A DNA stretch of 64,000 bases from Sphagnum compactum. Taxonomy: Eukaryota > Bryophyta > Sphagnopsida > Sphagnales. Each line of letters begins with the position of its first letter. The stretch's first letter is position 1. Shown here in pieces: positions 23,950-35,700 of this stretch. Under the pieces are notes generated by a model. It saw nothing but the letters and a program-made list of their open reading frames with translations. It was not told where the DNA came from and did not search any database. The stretch spans positions 2,852,001 through 2,916,000 of the forward strand of contig OZ234501.1 of the NCBI GenBank assembly GCA_965153455.1, written 5' to 3'. Made by a program: the position numbers and the translations under genes.

Positions 23950-26930
23950 TTACAGAAGTTCAAACTGTATTTTGGAAACCAAACCATCAAAATTCCATTT
24001 GCTGGGGGTTTTTTGTTGTGAATGATGATTTACATTTGGATCTTGAAAATCTGCAAATGTTGTGATGTATTGTCTATAAATCAAAGAAAGTGGCAGGTAA
24101 TTTTTTGTCCCAAAGTGTAATAAGATTAAGTGTAATAAGATTAATGGGATTACTCCCATGAAGATTCATGTTGATTCTGCTCATCCCAAATTGTTTGCTC
24201 AAAGAAAATCACAACTTGTAAAAAAGGCAACAATGGATAGTGATGCAAATCACATGAGGCAATAATGGAAGAAAAGAACATGCCCTCTAACTATGCTATC
24301 ACCACTTATTTTCGGTCCACAAACCTTTACCAAAAAATAGATGAAGCACAACAAACGTTTATTGAGGATCTTGTGCTCTACATTTGTAAAGCTTATCAAC
24401 CAATTTCCACTATTGAAAACATATGGTTAAGAAAGGTAATTTTCTGCCAATGTCTCTAGGTTTCATTTCCTTCTCGAACTATTCTTGTGGATGAAGTGTT
24501 TCCTAAAATGATGCAAAAAACCTTGGATTTGCACGTATTTCCAAACCTTTCATCTACAACCATTGTTTCTTGTAGTTTTGATTTATGGATGTGTAGGGGT
24601 GTTGTGGACACTTTTACCCTAGTGATAATTTTTTTGAATGAATCTTGGAACCCTATACATGTCATTGTGGGCTTATTTGAAGTGGATGAAACCAATGGTA
24701 AACGTATGGTTGTTCAACTTGAATCATTAAAAACTTTAAGTTTGGTTTGCATCATGTGATTGCATTCGTGAAAGATGAAGGCAATAATTTGAGTACCATG
24801 GCAACTACATTACATTCCATCATCATTTGTTAACCTTTGAAGCCTAACCATGTTTATGAAATTACATGTTTTGGGCATGTGATGTCTAAGGCATGTCAAT
24901 CTGATGTTAACGATGACAAGGTTTCTAAAAGTTTAATGGAGGTAAATGTGAAGGATGCACAAGCTACTTTACAAAAGACTATTACATGGACAAAGAAATT
25001 TGGTGAATGTAGGCACGAATGGGAAAAGGCTTCTATTGCATGTGGGTTGCCACCTCAAAAACTTAAGACCCTTGTCAAAACCAAATTTGCATCCAAAGTC
25101 ATCATGTTTGAAGAGACCTTGGAATTCAAGCAAATTATCATCACTTATTGCAAAAGGCAAAAGACTATTGCTTTACAACGAAGAGTTCCAAAGGCCCAAG
25201 TGTGGGCTGTTACAAAGGTAGTTACTCTTACTTTAAACCCTATGGTAATAGTTTGTGTTATGAATCAATCCCATGGTCATTGGTTATTGTCAGATGTTTT
25301 AACTACTGCCATTACACGAATTATCAACTTGCAATCTAAAATGGTTAAAACGTTTTAAGTCAAATGAGACAAAAACTCTAGACCCATTTGATGCAAAAAA
25401 ATATGCAAAAAGTTATGAAGGTCCTTAAACCTTTTCTCCAGTTTCTGTTTGTTTTTTATTCAAACTAGGTTCATAATATGCTTACAATAATGCTAGATCC
25501 TCAATTCAAATCATTACAAGTTATAGAAAATTTGGTGGGACATGAGAATGCAATTTGACTTGCTTTTTAAAATGATTTGAAACCTATGATTCCTCTTTTA
25601 ATGGTATGTTTTGAAACCTTAAACCCTACAGCTAAAGCTTGCACATCTACTAATCACAATGACCTTGAAGAAAAAGGCAACATGTTTGGGGTTGGAGCAT
25701 CTTTCAAAGGAGTCTTCTTGAGCTCTTGTCACAAAAAAATCATCTTTGTTCATGAAGTTATCCATATCTTCTTCTGCATCTAAAGATCCTCTTGTTTGGT
25801 GGTGCAACCATGAAGGTCAGTTTTCATGTCGCAACCCTAGCCTTGGGCTTGCGGGCTCACAACCAAAGCAAGGGCTTGCGAAGACACGGGCCAAGGTTGA
25901 ACCCGGGAGTCACATTTCATGTTCCCGGGAGCGTGGGAGAATGTGAGGGAATGAACCTCCACACTTTCAAATGAGCTCCCACTTTGGGAGTTGAGTCCCG
26001 ATGGACTCTTGAATTTTCAAAGAGCGATTGAAAGAATCAAAACCCATTGGATTGAAAAGTTCTTTACATCATTGAAAAGCTCTGGGAACGTAGATGTCTA
26101 AAATGGACTCGTATGACCCATTTGGGTAACTAAAACACAAGTTATGCCAAAAGAAAGGCCAGGAGTCAAATTGCCAATTTGACTCTTGACCACTCTAAGT
26201 CGGGAATTGCCTTAACTTCCTTACGTGCAGGTGGCGTGCCACATACCGTTAAAAAGCTCTCGACGAGGACTACAACTTTGCTTTAGATCTCACCTAAATC
26301 AAAGGTCTACACACAAAGTTATGGGCCTCCAAAGTCACGGGAGTCCCAATTTTGAGAATTTTGGGACTCCCAAGCACTCTGGGACAAAATGACATTTGGG
26401 TGCTGGCCCCGTGGCCAGGCACAAAGTATACTATAAGGGGGAAGGTGGTAGCTTTCCCCAAGTCCCGGTCGTGATGAGTCTTGTGAGTCCGTGTCTGCCT
26501 GTGGCTCGTCTGTGCACCAAAAGTGCTACAACTCCGCACTAACCAACTTGTTGTTTGGTTTGTGCATGTTTGCGTGAATAATTGATTGCTTGTCACTCTT
26601 CCTAATCCCCATCCCAGAGCTCCAGCACGCCCCTCTACCCCCGAAATGCTGTGAGCGAGGGAGCGTGCCCCAACTCCTTATTCCTCCGTTGTTTTCACTT
26701 TAGACTCACATTTGAGTCTATCAAAGAGCTTGGGAATGCGTCATTTCAAATGTGGCATTTCTAGCCAAACAAATTCTTAGTATTCCAAGATCACAAATTG
26801 AAACAAAAAGAGTATTTAGCCTTGCTGGAGTATTGACAGCTTTGCAATAAAGTTGCTTACAAGTAGAAAATTTGGACATGATCATCACAATTGTTAAAAA
26901 TTGACCTAATGATTCACACATGAATTGTAT
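23950..26930 (+). pseudogene. hAT-superfamily transposase (BED finger type), broken and split by an LTR
   Basis: Plus-strand fragments follow the plant hAT/ZBED order. A BED-finger-like segment lies at about 24107-24200 (ITPMKIHVDSAHPKLFAQRK). Then come 24265-24459 (YFRSTNLYQKIDEAQQTF), 24470-24750 (SCSFDLWMCRGVVDTF, GLFEVDET) and 24837-25358 (FGHVMSKACQSDVNDDKVSK; PKAQVWAVTKVVTL). A fragment at about 25770-25826 (SASKDPLVWWCNHEGQFS) leads into the hAT dimerisation domain, which continues at 26749-26930 (IPRSQIETKRVFSLAGVLTA) after a 917-bp insertion. Frameshifts near 24440 and 24750, an in-frame stop in the dimerisation domain and the insertion make it dead. hAT transposases cut and paste DNA; the element termini were not identified. 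Confidence 0.85.
25827..26743. mobile_element. Solo LTR, 917 bp, inserted in the hAT transposase
   Basis: The segment begins TGTCGCA and ends TGCGTCA, which are near-perfect inverted termini (six of seven) of the TG...CA type typical of LTR retrotransposons. It is flanked by the 5-bp duplication TTTCA (25822-25826 and 26744-26748). Removing it rejoins the transposase frame, with GQFS before it and the FLAKQIL-type dimerisation start after it. A TATA-like TATAAGG occurs at about 26432-26438. No internal retrotransposon genes are present, so this is a solo LTR left by recombination. It is younger than the hAT copy. Confidence 0.88.
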
Positions 26931-27610
26931 GCAAAATAAAAATATGAAAGACTACTTCAAAGTTAAGGGGTCTTTGGTTGATGACAATTATGAGTGAAAA
27001 GTATTTTGAAAGTTGAATGTGCATGATGAATAGTGCATCAAAGGTATTCAACTTTCCCATTTGTGTTTCTTTTTCAACATCTGAACCTTTTGTTGCCTTT
27101 CTTTTATCATTAACATTTCAAAGTTTTTGCAAGCAAGCAACTTGCATTGCATTGGGCAAAATCTTGAAATTCAACTACTTTTTATCCATGTGGGGAAAAT
27201 TTGTGATTATGTAAATTTAGAATTGCAAAACATTTATACATATTTATAATTAATTTAAAATTTTAACAACCGACAAATTCATATCCACTAAAAAAAATAC
27301 ATTACACTCAATATCCATATCCGCCATTACAATAAGTTGCTGAAATTTTTCTATGCATATCCGTTTGTTGGAAATTTTTACAAGATCTAGGCTACCTTAT
27401 TGGTATCTGAAATTTTATCCTGAAATATGATATCCAGCCAACACTGATCATAATACCAGCCCTGTACCATTCTCAATTCCACCAGGCACATAGGTAGGTA
27501 CTGCCTGTTTCATAGATACCTACTACCTACCTACCAGCCAAAAATCAGTCTTGGACCCAATACTTACTGGTCTGATCAAGACTCAAAGCAACACAAGAGC
27601 AGCAAACAAC
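26931..27610. other. Intergenic DNA, no gene seen
   Basis: AT-rich sequence with short GT/CT-rich words around 27480-27540 (CTACCTACCTACC). No conserved coding segment is visible. Confidence 0.5.
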
Positions 27611-27923
27611 TAAGGGTCTCTTCCCATTAGGCTGTTGTGATCACAGTTACACATAGCAGTGTACTGGGAGTAACTAAGGGTCTCTTTCCATTAGGCTGTT
27701 GTGATCATAGTTACACATAGTAGTGTACTGGGAGTAACTAAGGGTCTCTTTCCATTAGGCTGTTGTGATCACAGTTACACATAGTGTGCTGGGAGTAACT
27801 AAGGGTCTCTTTCCATTAGGTTGTTGTGATCACAGTTACACATAGTAGTGTACTGGGAGTAACTAAGGGTCTCTTTCCATTAGGCTGTTGTGATCACAGT
27901 TACACACAATTCCTGGGAGTAGC
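27611..27923. repeat. Five-copy 64-bp tandem repeat
   Basis: Units start TAAGGGTCTCTTTCCATTAG at 27611, 27675, 27739, 27800 and 27864 (periods 64, 64, 61, 64). Each contains TGTGATCACA, a perfect 10-bp palindrome, or a one-base variant of it. The fifth copy is truncated at about 27905-27923. The copies are nearly identical, which suggests recent amplification. Confidence 0.93.
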
Positions 27924-28117
27924 TAGTTTGGGAGCAGCAGTTGGGGGAGAGGACGAGGTTGCGAGAACAACAGCAGCTTCTTCTTCCTTGCTGAAGCGCT
28001 TTTGATTGATTTTAGTGTAAGAGGAAGTTGGCCATGGGAGGAGATTAGCTGCAGGAGGTTATTGTTGTTGTTGTTTTGGTTCATGTGTTTGGGATGATGG
28101 ATCGAGAACGGCAGGAA

Positions 28118-28170
28118 GATGATGATGATGATGATGATGATGGGAGTTGTTTAGGGTTTAGGGTTTAGGG
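28118..28170. repeat. (GAT)n run and three telomere-type TTTAGGG units
   Basis: A GAT triplet run of about 25 bp (28118-28142) is followed by three exact TTTAGGG units at 28150-28170. TTTAGGG is the standard plant telomere repeat; short internal copies also occur as telo-boxes. This one ends at the splice acceptor of the kinase fragment exon that follows. Confidence 0.9.
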
Positions 28171-28344
28171 CTCATCTCTTTGTTGGGTTATTGCCTGGAT
28201 GGGGATAGAGAGAAATTCATTCTTGGTGTGTACAAACATACTTGCAACAATGATCTATCTCGCCACTTTGTTGCACAAGAAAGGTAACAGCCCTGGTCTG
28301 TGCAAGGAGGGGGATTTTTTGCTGCTGCTGCTGCTCTCAATTGG

Positions 28345-28560
28345 ATTGGATTCTCACCACATTGCTTCCTGGAGATTCTCCCTGGATTTTCACCACAGTG
28401 CTCCCTGGAGATTGGATTCTCATGGCTACCTGGATTCTCACCACACTGTTCCCTGGAAATCGGATGCTCATGGCTCCCTGGATTCTCACCACATTGCTTT
28501 GTCAAGATTCTCCCTGGATTCTCACTGCCTTGCTCCCTTGGAGATTGGATTCTCATTGTT
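28345..28560. repeat. Degenerate tandem repeat built on CTGGATTCTCACCACA
   Basis: The words GGATTCTCACCACATTGCT, CCCTGGAGATTGGATTCTCA and CATGGCT recur four to five times with unit lengths of about 45-60 bp. The array lies in what would be an intron of the kinase fragment. It keeps reading frames open on both strands, which explains several long but meaningless open frames here. Confidence 0.75.
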
Positions 28561-28574
28561 GTGTCGGTTATGTA

Positions 28575-28870
28575 CCATGGAATGGTCAAGCCCCTGCCCA
28601 TCGTGTCGAGTAAGGCACCAAGTGAGCCTGTTATGGCAAGCTAGGCCACACACCCAACATAATGGGGCAAGGGGTGAGACCACTCCATGGCATCAAGGTC
28701 TGGGGTGGCAAATTTCAACAATTTTTTATTGGAAAAAAATTTCATGTTCAACAGACCGCATTTTGGTAGCTCCATATTACTACTGATCATCAAGTATGAG
28801 TGTATGATCATCATCAGAAGATTATGTTATATATTTATTGTGGTCAAGAAAAAAGTGACATAATCTGTCA
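28575..28870 (+). repeat. Left arm of a large inverted repeat around the kinase HRD exon
   Basis: This segment (CCATGGAATGGTCAAGCCCC, AAGGTCTGGGGTGG, ATGTTCAACAGAC, GTGTATGATCATCATCAGAA) reappears in reverse complement at about 29110-29390. The shared words keep the same order, with small indels between them. The inner ends lie about 240 bp apart. Confidence 0.8.
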
Positions 28871-29109
28871 CCCCAGACCTTAATATTGGTTTCTTGGTGA
28901 CAGTACCATCTCTGGCTGACTTCTAGTGGATTTTGATTGTGCAGAGATATGAAGGCCAGTAGCATTCTTCTTGATGATAATATATGAGGTCTGGATCAGT
29001 AGCTTCAGTGAAGGCTAGCATCCAAGACAGCAACCGCTTCCACTCGAATACCATCACTTGACTTCTCAGTCTTTCAAAGTAGGAAATCCCTTCCTGTTAA
29101 TTCCTCTAA

Positions 29110-29390
29110 GAACTTTGTCATCAAATCATATGGTTTTTTCTTGGCCACATTATATGACGTAATCTTCTGGTGATGATCATACACTCCTAACAGTGACCAA
29201 CATGTGTCTGTTGAACATGATTTTTTCATTTTGAAAACAAATCGTTGAACCTTCCACCCCAGACCTTAATGTCATGGAATGGTCAAGCCCCCGCCCATTA
29301 TGTTGGGTGCATTGCTTAGCTCACCCTAATGGGCTCACCTGGTGCCTTACCCAACATAATGGGCAGCCTTGATTTTTGTGTTTATTTAAG
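29110..29390 (-). repeat. Right arm of the same inverted repeat
   Basis: Reverse-complement partner of 28575-28870. Its outer part also contains its own short palindrome: CCCAACATAATGGGC at about 29352-29366 pairs with GCCCATTATGTTGGG at about 29293-29309. The space between the two arms holds the HRD exon of the kinase fragment. Confidence 0.8.
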
Positions 29391-30935
29391 AGTTTAACAT
29401 TATGATGATAATTTCCATAAACTTATCCATAGTACATTACTATGTCTCTTGAGTATTAGCCAACATCATGGCTGAGTCTTCCTGTTGCTTCCGGAAATGT
29501 GGCAGAAACTTAGGATGCAGATTTTGCATGATGATTTACCCAGATTCTGGGCAGATTATCATATACTGATGATCTACATTCACTGTCGGGAGTGGATGCA
29601 ATCATTGGGTAGTCATGGAAGCTCCTCACTGCTATTTGTGATGAAGGTGAAGGTCTGACACTTTGTGAGGAACTCTCATAAGGCAGTTATGACTGCACCC
29701 ATGTCATACAATCTTCAAATTGTTCTTGGGGAGATTTCTGTGCAATTTGTTGAGATATATATATATTTCTTAAATGCCTTTTACTCTTATTTTTATTTTG
29801 AGAAACCAATTATTTATGCCCTTATGAAAGCAACCCATCATGCCAATATCTGATATCTTCTTGTTGTTTGCCCTAAACCCTATTTCAACTTGAAACCCTA
29901 GTAGATGTAACGTTTCTCTCAGTATCAACTGTGTGGATTAATGTATTGTTGTTTAGTTGCAGCAATTCATATGATCAAGCTTGATCCAGGTGAGGGGCTG
30001 AGTCTTTTGTCTTGAATTGACATTTGAGTTCTGCTTGGGGCTATCTGTGATCATGATTTATGCCCCGTGGTTTGTAGGAAATCAGGGGTTTCGGAGTAAA
30101 TACCAGTGTCGGGCAGTTTTCAGAAATGGACATTGATAACTGGCGCTTTCTCGGAGTGGGTCTCAAACATAGATATAAAATGTGGTTCTGAAGAAAATCA
30201 GATAACTGGTTCCTGATATATAATAACCAGGGTTCTCAAACATCTGAGAACCAGTTCTGTTCTGATATCTCCAAAAATCTAAGAACCAGTCGAATAACCT
30301 TCTATAATACTCCTGGTTCTTTTGCCGCCAGTTATTTCATGAAACTGCTAGTTTTCCATTGAGGCTTTTTGAAGAACTGGAACGGGAGGTTCTTTCATTT
30401 TCTGAATTTTGTAAAAACTGGTGGTAATTATTATAAATTAAATCACCACCCAACTCTGGTGGATTTGAATACTTGTCAGTGTGTGGTGCAGTGTCTACGG
30501 GGTGACTGATTGATACGGTATTTCCAATTCTTTGATTATAACATGATTTGCTTGAATGTGCAGGCCACAGGGTCATGGTGTCATGTTTTGTATCATGTGT
30601 TTTGTGCTTTGGGAAAAGTCTTGATGGAGCTGGTATCAGGCAAGCTTGGTATATATGATGTGGGTGGGTTAGATCCAAGTGCCAATCAGTGGCTGGAATG
30701 GGTGCTTCCATGACAAGGAAGGACTCATTGCTGAAGATGGTCATTGCTGAAGATGGTCGACCCCTTTGCTTATTGTCAACAAAGGATTTGCTTGAGGAAG
30801 TTCGGGTTGTGGTGATTATAGCAAAGGTGTGTGTCTTGATGCGAAGACAACCAAGTGGTGGAGCATGAATAACATTCTTAAGACATAAGGAAAACCATCA
30901 TAAAGTTGTGAGGGAGGAACCGGGTTTCTTTTTCT

Positions 30936-32372
30936 TTCTTCAATCTATTTTATGCCCCAAAATAAGTACTTCAACTCTTCTCCATACTTTAAGAACATTC
31001 CATTAAGGGTCAAGTGGCTTGGAGTTAGAGAATATCCTCAAAATGGCCTTTCCTTTGCCAGGGAAGCTATTCCATAACCAGCTTGGTTACAAGTAGTGTT
31101 GCAATGCCAGGACAAGAACCCAAGCTGCAACTAGTAACTTAACTTTGGCAATACTGCCCACCAGCCTTTGTTTTCGCTGGCTCTATATAGCCAGAAAGCT
31201 ATATTAAAAATTAAAGTGCTAAAATTAAGTGTTTTTTGAGATTTTCAATAGCCAGATTTTGACCAAAATTTAAGAAAATTTGTCAAATTAATATACACGG
31301 TTCAAGTGGGTAGCCAAAAAGAAAGAGCTCCAAAAAGTGAGCAAAATTGGGTACTGTTTCATGAAACTGGGTTTCAGTTCAGGAGATTTGTAAGATTTTA
31401 TTCTGACAAGGCTTTTTTTTTTCTTCATTGAATCAAAAGCCTTCTCAATCAGAATAAGGATCCAAAACTCAAGAGAGTTTCACCCCCCAGTTATGGATAG
31501 CCTTGTCCAAAACTGGGGGTGAAACTCTCTCGAGGACCCAATTAATTTAGGGGATAACACAGTTTGGTCCCTTGTTTTATTTCCTTTGTACTGGTTTTTT
31601 TTCATCGGATAACTCCATTGTTTGCAGAAATTGGAACCAAGCTTTGTCTTCCTTGTTTGATGTAGCGGAACTATGTTCTCAATACCATAGTACCTCGGTC
31701 GGCTTCGGCATAAATTAATTATATTATAGAAATGCTGAAATTTTTAAAAATTATTTTTCTCAAAAGAAATTATTGATTTACTAATTAATAAGACCTAACC
31801 TACCAGCCAGTTGTTGCTTTTTTGATAGTCAGTTAAATTGATAACTGTTTGATATTGGCTTTTCAAAATCTAATAACCTACCTTTATTTTTATTTTATTT
31901 TTACTAGATAACCTTTTTTATTAGATTATAATAAATATCATTATTTTAAGATATTAATAATCTGGATGACTTGATTTACCATCCGAGTAAGATATCAGTC
32001 TTTAAACACTAATAAAAAAGGGGAAAAAAACAATTCAAATTTTAATTCAAAAACCCTATAACTGATGTCTAATCAGTAGGTTAATTAGTAGTTGTCAGCT
32101 GTTTATTTGAAAACCTGCCATTATGCAAAACAGATAATTATTACTTTTTTTTTAATAACCTAACTAGCACCCAAATTTTTAATTTATTGATATTGATAAC
32201 ACATGCGGTCCCCCCAAAAAATGCAAAAAAAAAAATCTACCCAGTGAGTTTGATTTCATAAGAGGCCGGTGGTGATTCATTCATTTGAGAAAAGAAACCT
32301 TACACACAAGGTTCAACAATGTTTTTTTTCCTGAAGGAACCTTGCACATGACAAGGTGCCATCATCTCATAA
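30936..32372. other. Intergenic DNA with a strong hairpin, no gene seen
   Basis: AT-rich with poly-T and TTATT tracts. Apart from the hairpin at about 31468-31534 there is no structure I can name and no conserved coding segment. Confidence 0.5.
31468..31534. other. Near-perfect 25-bp stem with a loop of about 17 nt
   Basis: Arm one (31468-31492) begins CTCAAGAGAGTTTCACCCCC. Arm two (31510-31534) is AACTGGGGGTGAAACTCTCT followed by CGAG. They pair over about 23 of 25 positions. The words outside the stem (GGATCCAAAACT and GTCCAAAACT) are also related. It could be a small-RNA precursor or a relic of a fold-back transposon; the sequence alone does not decide. Confidence 0.75.
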
Positions 32373-32744
32373 GAGCATCTCCAAAGGTGCTCAGTATGTG
32401 ACTCTAGACAGTACAATTTAATGTGAAAAAGTCAAATGTGCCGGTTTAGCTCAGGAAATTGGTTTTTTCTGCAAATTCGTGTAGCTTGCAGTGGCGGGTA
32501 AAAGGCGCAACACAGTTGTGCACCTCCAAAAAAGAGTGTAATAAATTGGACCTAACTGCAGCTCAATATTTCTGATTGGTCAGATCATAATGATTGGTCC
32601 AAGTGGTTTGCTATTAGTAGTCCCCACCTATATGTAGTTGGAGTTACAGTTTTATTGGTGGGGTTGCCAAAAAAGAAAACAGCTAAACGCAGACATTTAA
32701 TTGTTTTATCCAGAGTGACATACTGAGCACCCGTGCAGATGCTC
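32373..32744. mobile_element. Tourist-like MITE (PIF/Harbinger type), 372 bp
   Basis: Terminal inverted repeats of about 27 bp begin GAGCATCTCCAAAGGTGCTC on the left. The reverse complement of the right end reads GAGCATCTGCACGGGTGCTC, and both continue AGTATGT. The element is flanked by the 3-bp duplication TAA at 32370-32372 and 32745-32747, the hallmark of PIF/Harbinger-derived MITEs. There is no coding capacity. Confidence 0.88.
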
Positions 32745-32747
32745 TAA

Positions 32748-35700
32748 GCATAAACTTAACTGAGGGTAGGACGGCAGCCGTATACAACAGAAAAAATCTA
32801 TCTGGAAGTCGTAAAGTTGTCATGAAGTAAGGTTTGTAAATGTAGTGCACTTTACAACATGAAAAAGGGTATTGGTTGCAGATTTAGGAATGAGCAAGGA
32901 TATTTCATGGCCATTATGGGATATGAATAGTTTGTGAAAGCCACGTTTTACATGGACCAAAAGTATTAGGAGAAGCATTTTACATCACCAAATATGAAAT
33001 AATTTGCTTCAAGACATGAGCTTGTGTGTGAAAAAAAACCCATACCAACATATTTTGTGTGTTTTAAGATGTATACAGAAATGGTGGAATTGACCTCTAA
33101 AGTTGTTGAAAGAGCGAGTTAACCGAGCATTACAAGTGGGGATTAGGGTTTAGTAGGAAAAGTATTAGGTACTTTTTTGCACCTGATTGTGAAGGCAAAA
33201 GCATGATTTGTTCAATTTGAAGAAACATGTTTTTAGCTTTAAAGCTCTTCAACAAAAAATAATTGCAAGCTATTCATGGACACCAACTCCAAAGAGGGAA
33301 AAACCAATAGGACGAGTTTGATGGCTATCTTAAAAGTACTTTAAAAACATCAAGTCTCAAGCTTAAAGAGTTTCATGTTATAATACTACACACTTTATAA
33401 TATGACTTTTTAGAATGTACCTTGACGTTGTTGCATTGTTATACATAAATTCTCCCAAATTCATTATTTGTTTGATCCCTTTAAAACAAGTCTGAAAAAC
33501 TTATGTCATGACATTATAGTAACTATTACAAGAATAACAAGAGATAGCCAAAACGATGCCAAGAAGGTATTACATAGTACGCCAAATTGTGATAGGTTTG
33601 TGCAATGTGCATGAAGGAATGTAATTGTCCTACAAATTTCCCTACATATTACATATTTGGACTTGAACACAATTAATTCGAACTTGTCCATCATACATGG
33701 CACAAAGTGTGCTAATAATCGGCTTCAATGTTCTTGACATAATTGTGGATTATATCCTAATATTGGTGTTATACTTAACCCAATCTCCTAAATTGAATGA
33801 GGACTATTATTGGTGTTATATCTAGGGGACAAGTTGCAAGGGAACTACATTAAGCCTCAAAACCTAAATGCATTTTTCTCACCAAATGTTTGCTTATCAC
33901 AACTTCGCAACTAAATTTGACAAGGCTATAATTTTAGAACATAATTTTTTAGAACTCATAATTTGATGGTGGGACTATATTTTGGAAGTCGTCTTCAAAC
34001 AATTCATTTAGTTAGAACACAACATATAAAACACTTCTTAAGGACATTTCTTAATGTATTTGGAGGGCAACCTTATAATTTTCGTGAATATCCCTCCTAG
34101 AGATGAAAGAGGGATTATTTTACTTACTTCTTATGCCTATAATTAAGCCTTAGATCCCTTCCCTTAGTTCGTAGAGGTACCATAATTCGTTATGGTAACA
34201 TTAGCAAAAACCATGTCCACGTACATTGAACTTAGACCATGTTTGAGATTGGCAACCCCGCCCACATACATTGAACTAGGAATTTGTCATGCATTTGGAG
34301 CTAAGCTAAGCTTAATATTTGTTTGTACACGGAATTGTGTAAAGTGCTTTAGAACTTGTTATTTGGAGCTAAGCTAAGCTTAATATTTGTTTGTACACGG
34401 AATTGTGTAAAGTGCTTTAGAACTTGTTCTTGTTGAGTTGTTCATTTTAGATACGGTAATGATGATAAATCCAAATCAACAATAATAGGCTTGATGGTTC
34501 TTCTTTTTTTGCTACCTTACCCTAGGCTCGATTTCGTCATTAAATAATCTTTTTATAATTAGTGAAACCATTTTTTCGTGAAAATGTGAAGCTGAGTTGT
34601 TGAAAACCCGTCATAATTATTGTATCCTACAATATCTAAATATACTTCACTCCTCATAAGATAATATCATAATAGATCATGAAAAGATAATAATTTCAAA
34701 TCTATACAAATACATTAGATTTTTTATTCTTTTTTATTCTTTTTGTTTTTTGTTTTATCCATGTGGAAACTAACTTGCCACACAACTTTGACACATCTCT
34801 ATTGAAAAAATAATTAATTTATAATCTTTCATTTGGGAAAATAGAATTTTTTTTAATTCAATATATATTCCTTGACAAAAAAAAATTATATATATATATA
34901 TATGGAAATGTTTTTTGGAAATTTCAACATTTTTGGAAATAATATAATTAGTGTCAAAACTGCCAAGGTACTATGGGTACTCGTTTGATGGGTAAAGCAC
35001 CTGAGAAAAATAGTAGGGTCCAAGGTCATAACCCCATAACTTGCACGGGTATCATGCATGGCACCAAACACCCACGGTTCTCTATAAATTCGGAATTTGC
35101 AAAGAACCGGAACCAAAAGAGGGCTGGTTATCAACAAAAGCAAATACCCGCACAACATGGGTCATAGCAATTACATGGTAGAACTTAGTTTTCATTTGAC
35201 CCATAAGTGCCTAGAGAGCCATGTTATGCCATTTAGCCCAAATGATGGGCATCGAAAAACAAGAAAGGGCCAAGCGAGTTTTTTTTTTCACACCCATCAT
35301 ATTTTACCCTATTGCATCTAGTTTTTTTTTTTTTTTTGATGAGTTTTTGTCATTTGGTGATTTTTTTCAAAACAAACCATCGAAAATTGATGAAAATTTT
35401 CAAAACAATTGTCATGTTTCTACACATTGTTCAATCAAAAATAGACAAGATATGAATAGATTTTAATAAAATTCTAAATTTCATCATTTATTAATAGCCA
35501 AGCATGATTAAATCTCCTAACACATGATCGTCAATGTGGCAACATCACGAAATTGAATTTTAAAAAACATTGATTGCATCATGTGCATATTTGCAAGTAC
35601 ATAATCCTCAATTTCACATTATTTGAAGCTTGAACTTCATTGTAAAGCACTCCAAGAAAATTCTTGTTGTATTTGAAAGGAGCGCCTTTTAAAAGAATTT

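Larger units (their letters stand above)
28168..30935 (+). pseudogene. LRR receptor-like kinase fragment (C-terminal kinase domain), broken
   Basis: Four exon-like pieces match a plant LRR receptor kinase of the type with KVLLELVTGKLGI. Piece one, about 28168-28283, reads LISLLGYCLDGDREKFILGV and ends at GTAAC. Piece two, about 28945-29080, reads RDMKASSILLDDN (HRD region) and then, after a frame change, ASIQDSNRFHSNTIT. Piece three, about 30565-30712, reads ALGKVLMELVSGKLGIYDVG and ends in a stop. Piece four, about 30765-30925, reads KDLLEEVRVVVIIAKVCVL and then, after another frame change, ENHHKVVREE. The N-terminal lobe and the LRR region were not found. Stops and frameshifts indicate a pseudogene. 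Receptor kinases of this group sit in the plasma membrane, and several are catalytically inactive. Confidence 0.72.

Noticed and set aside
28150-28170. Interstitial telomere from a chromosome fusion
   Set aside because: Three units only, which is common as a telo-box or by chance in plant DNA; not enough to infer a fusion.
28199-28786. Plus-strand 195-codon frame
   Set aside because: It crosses the kinase exon in the wrong frame and then a tandem repeat; the repeated DSHH-type sequence reflects the DNA repeat rather than a protein.
32441-32520. tRNA-like start (GCCGGTTTAGCTCAG)
   Set aside because: It resembles a tRNA 5' arm and A box, but no B box, anticodon arm or acceptor partner follows, and it lies inside the MITE.
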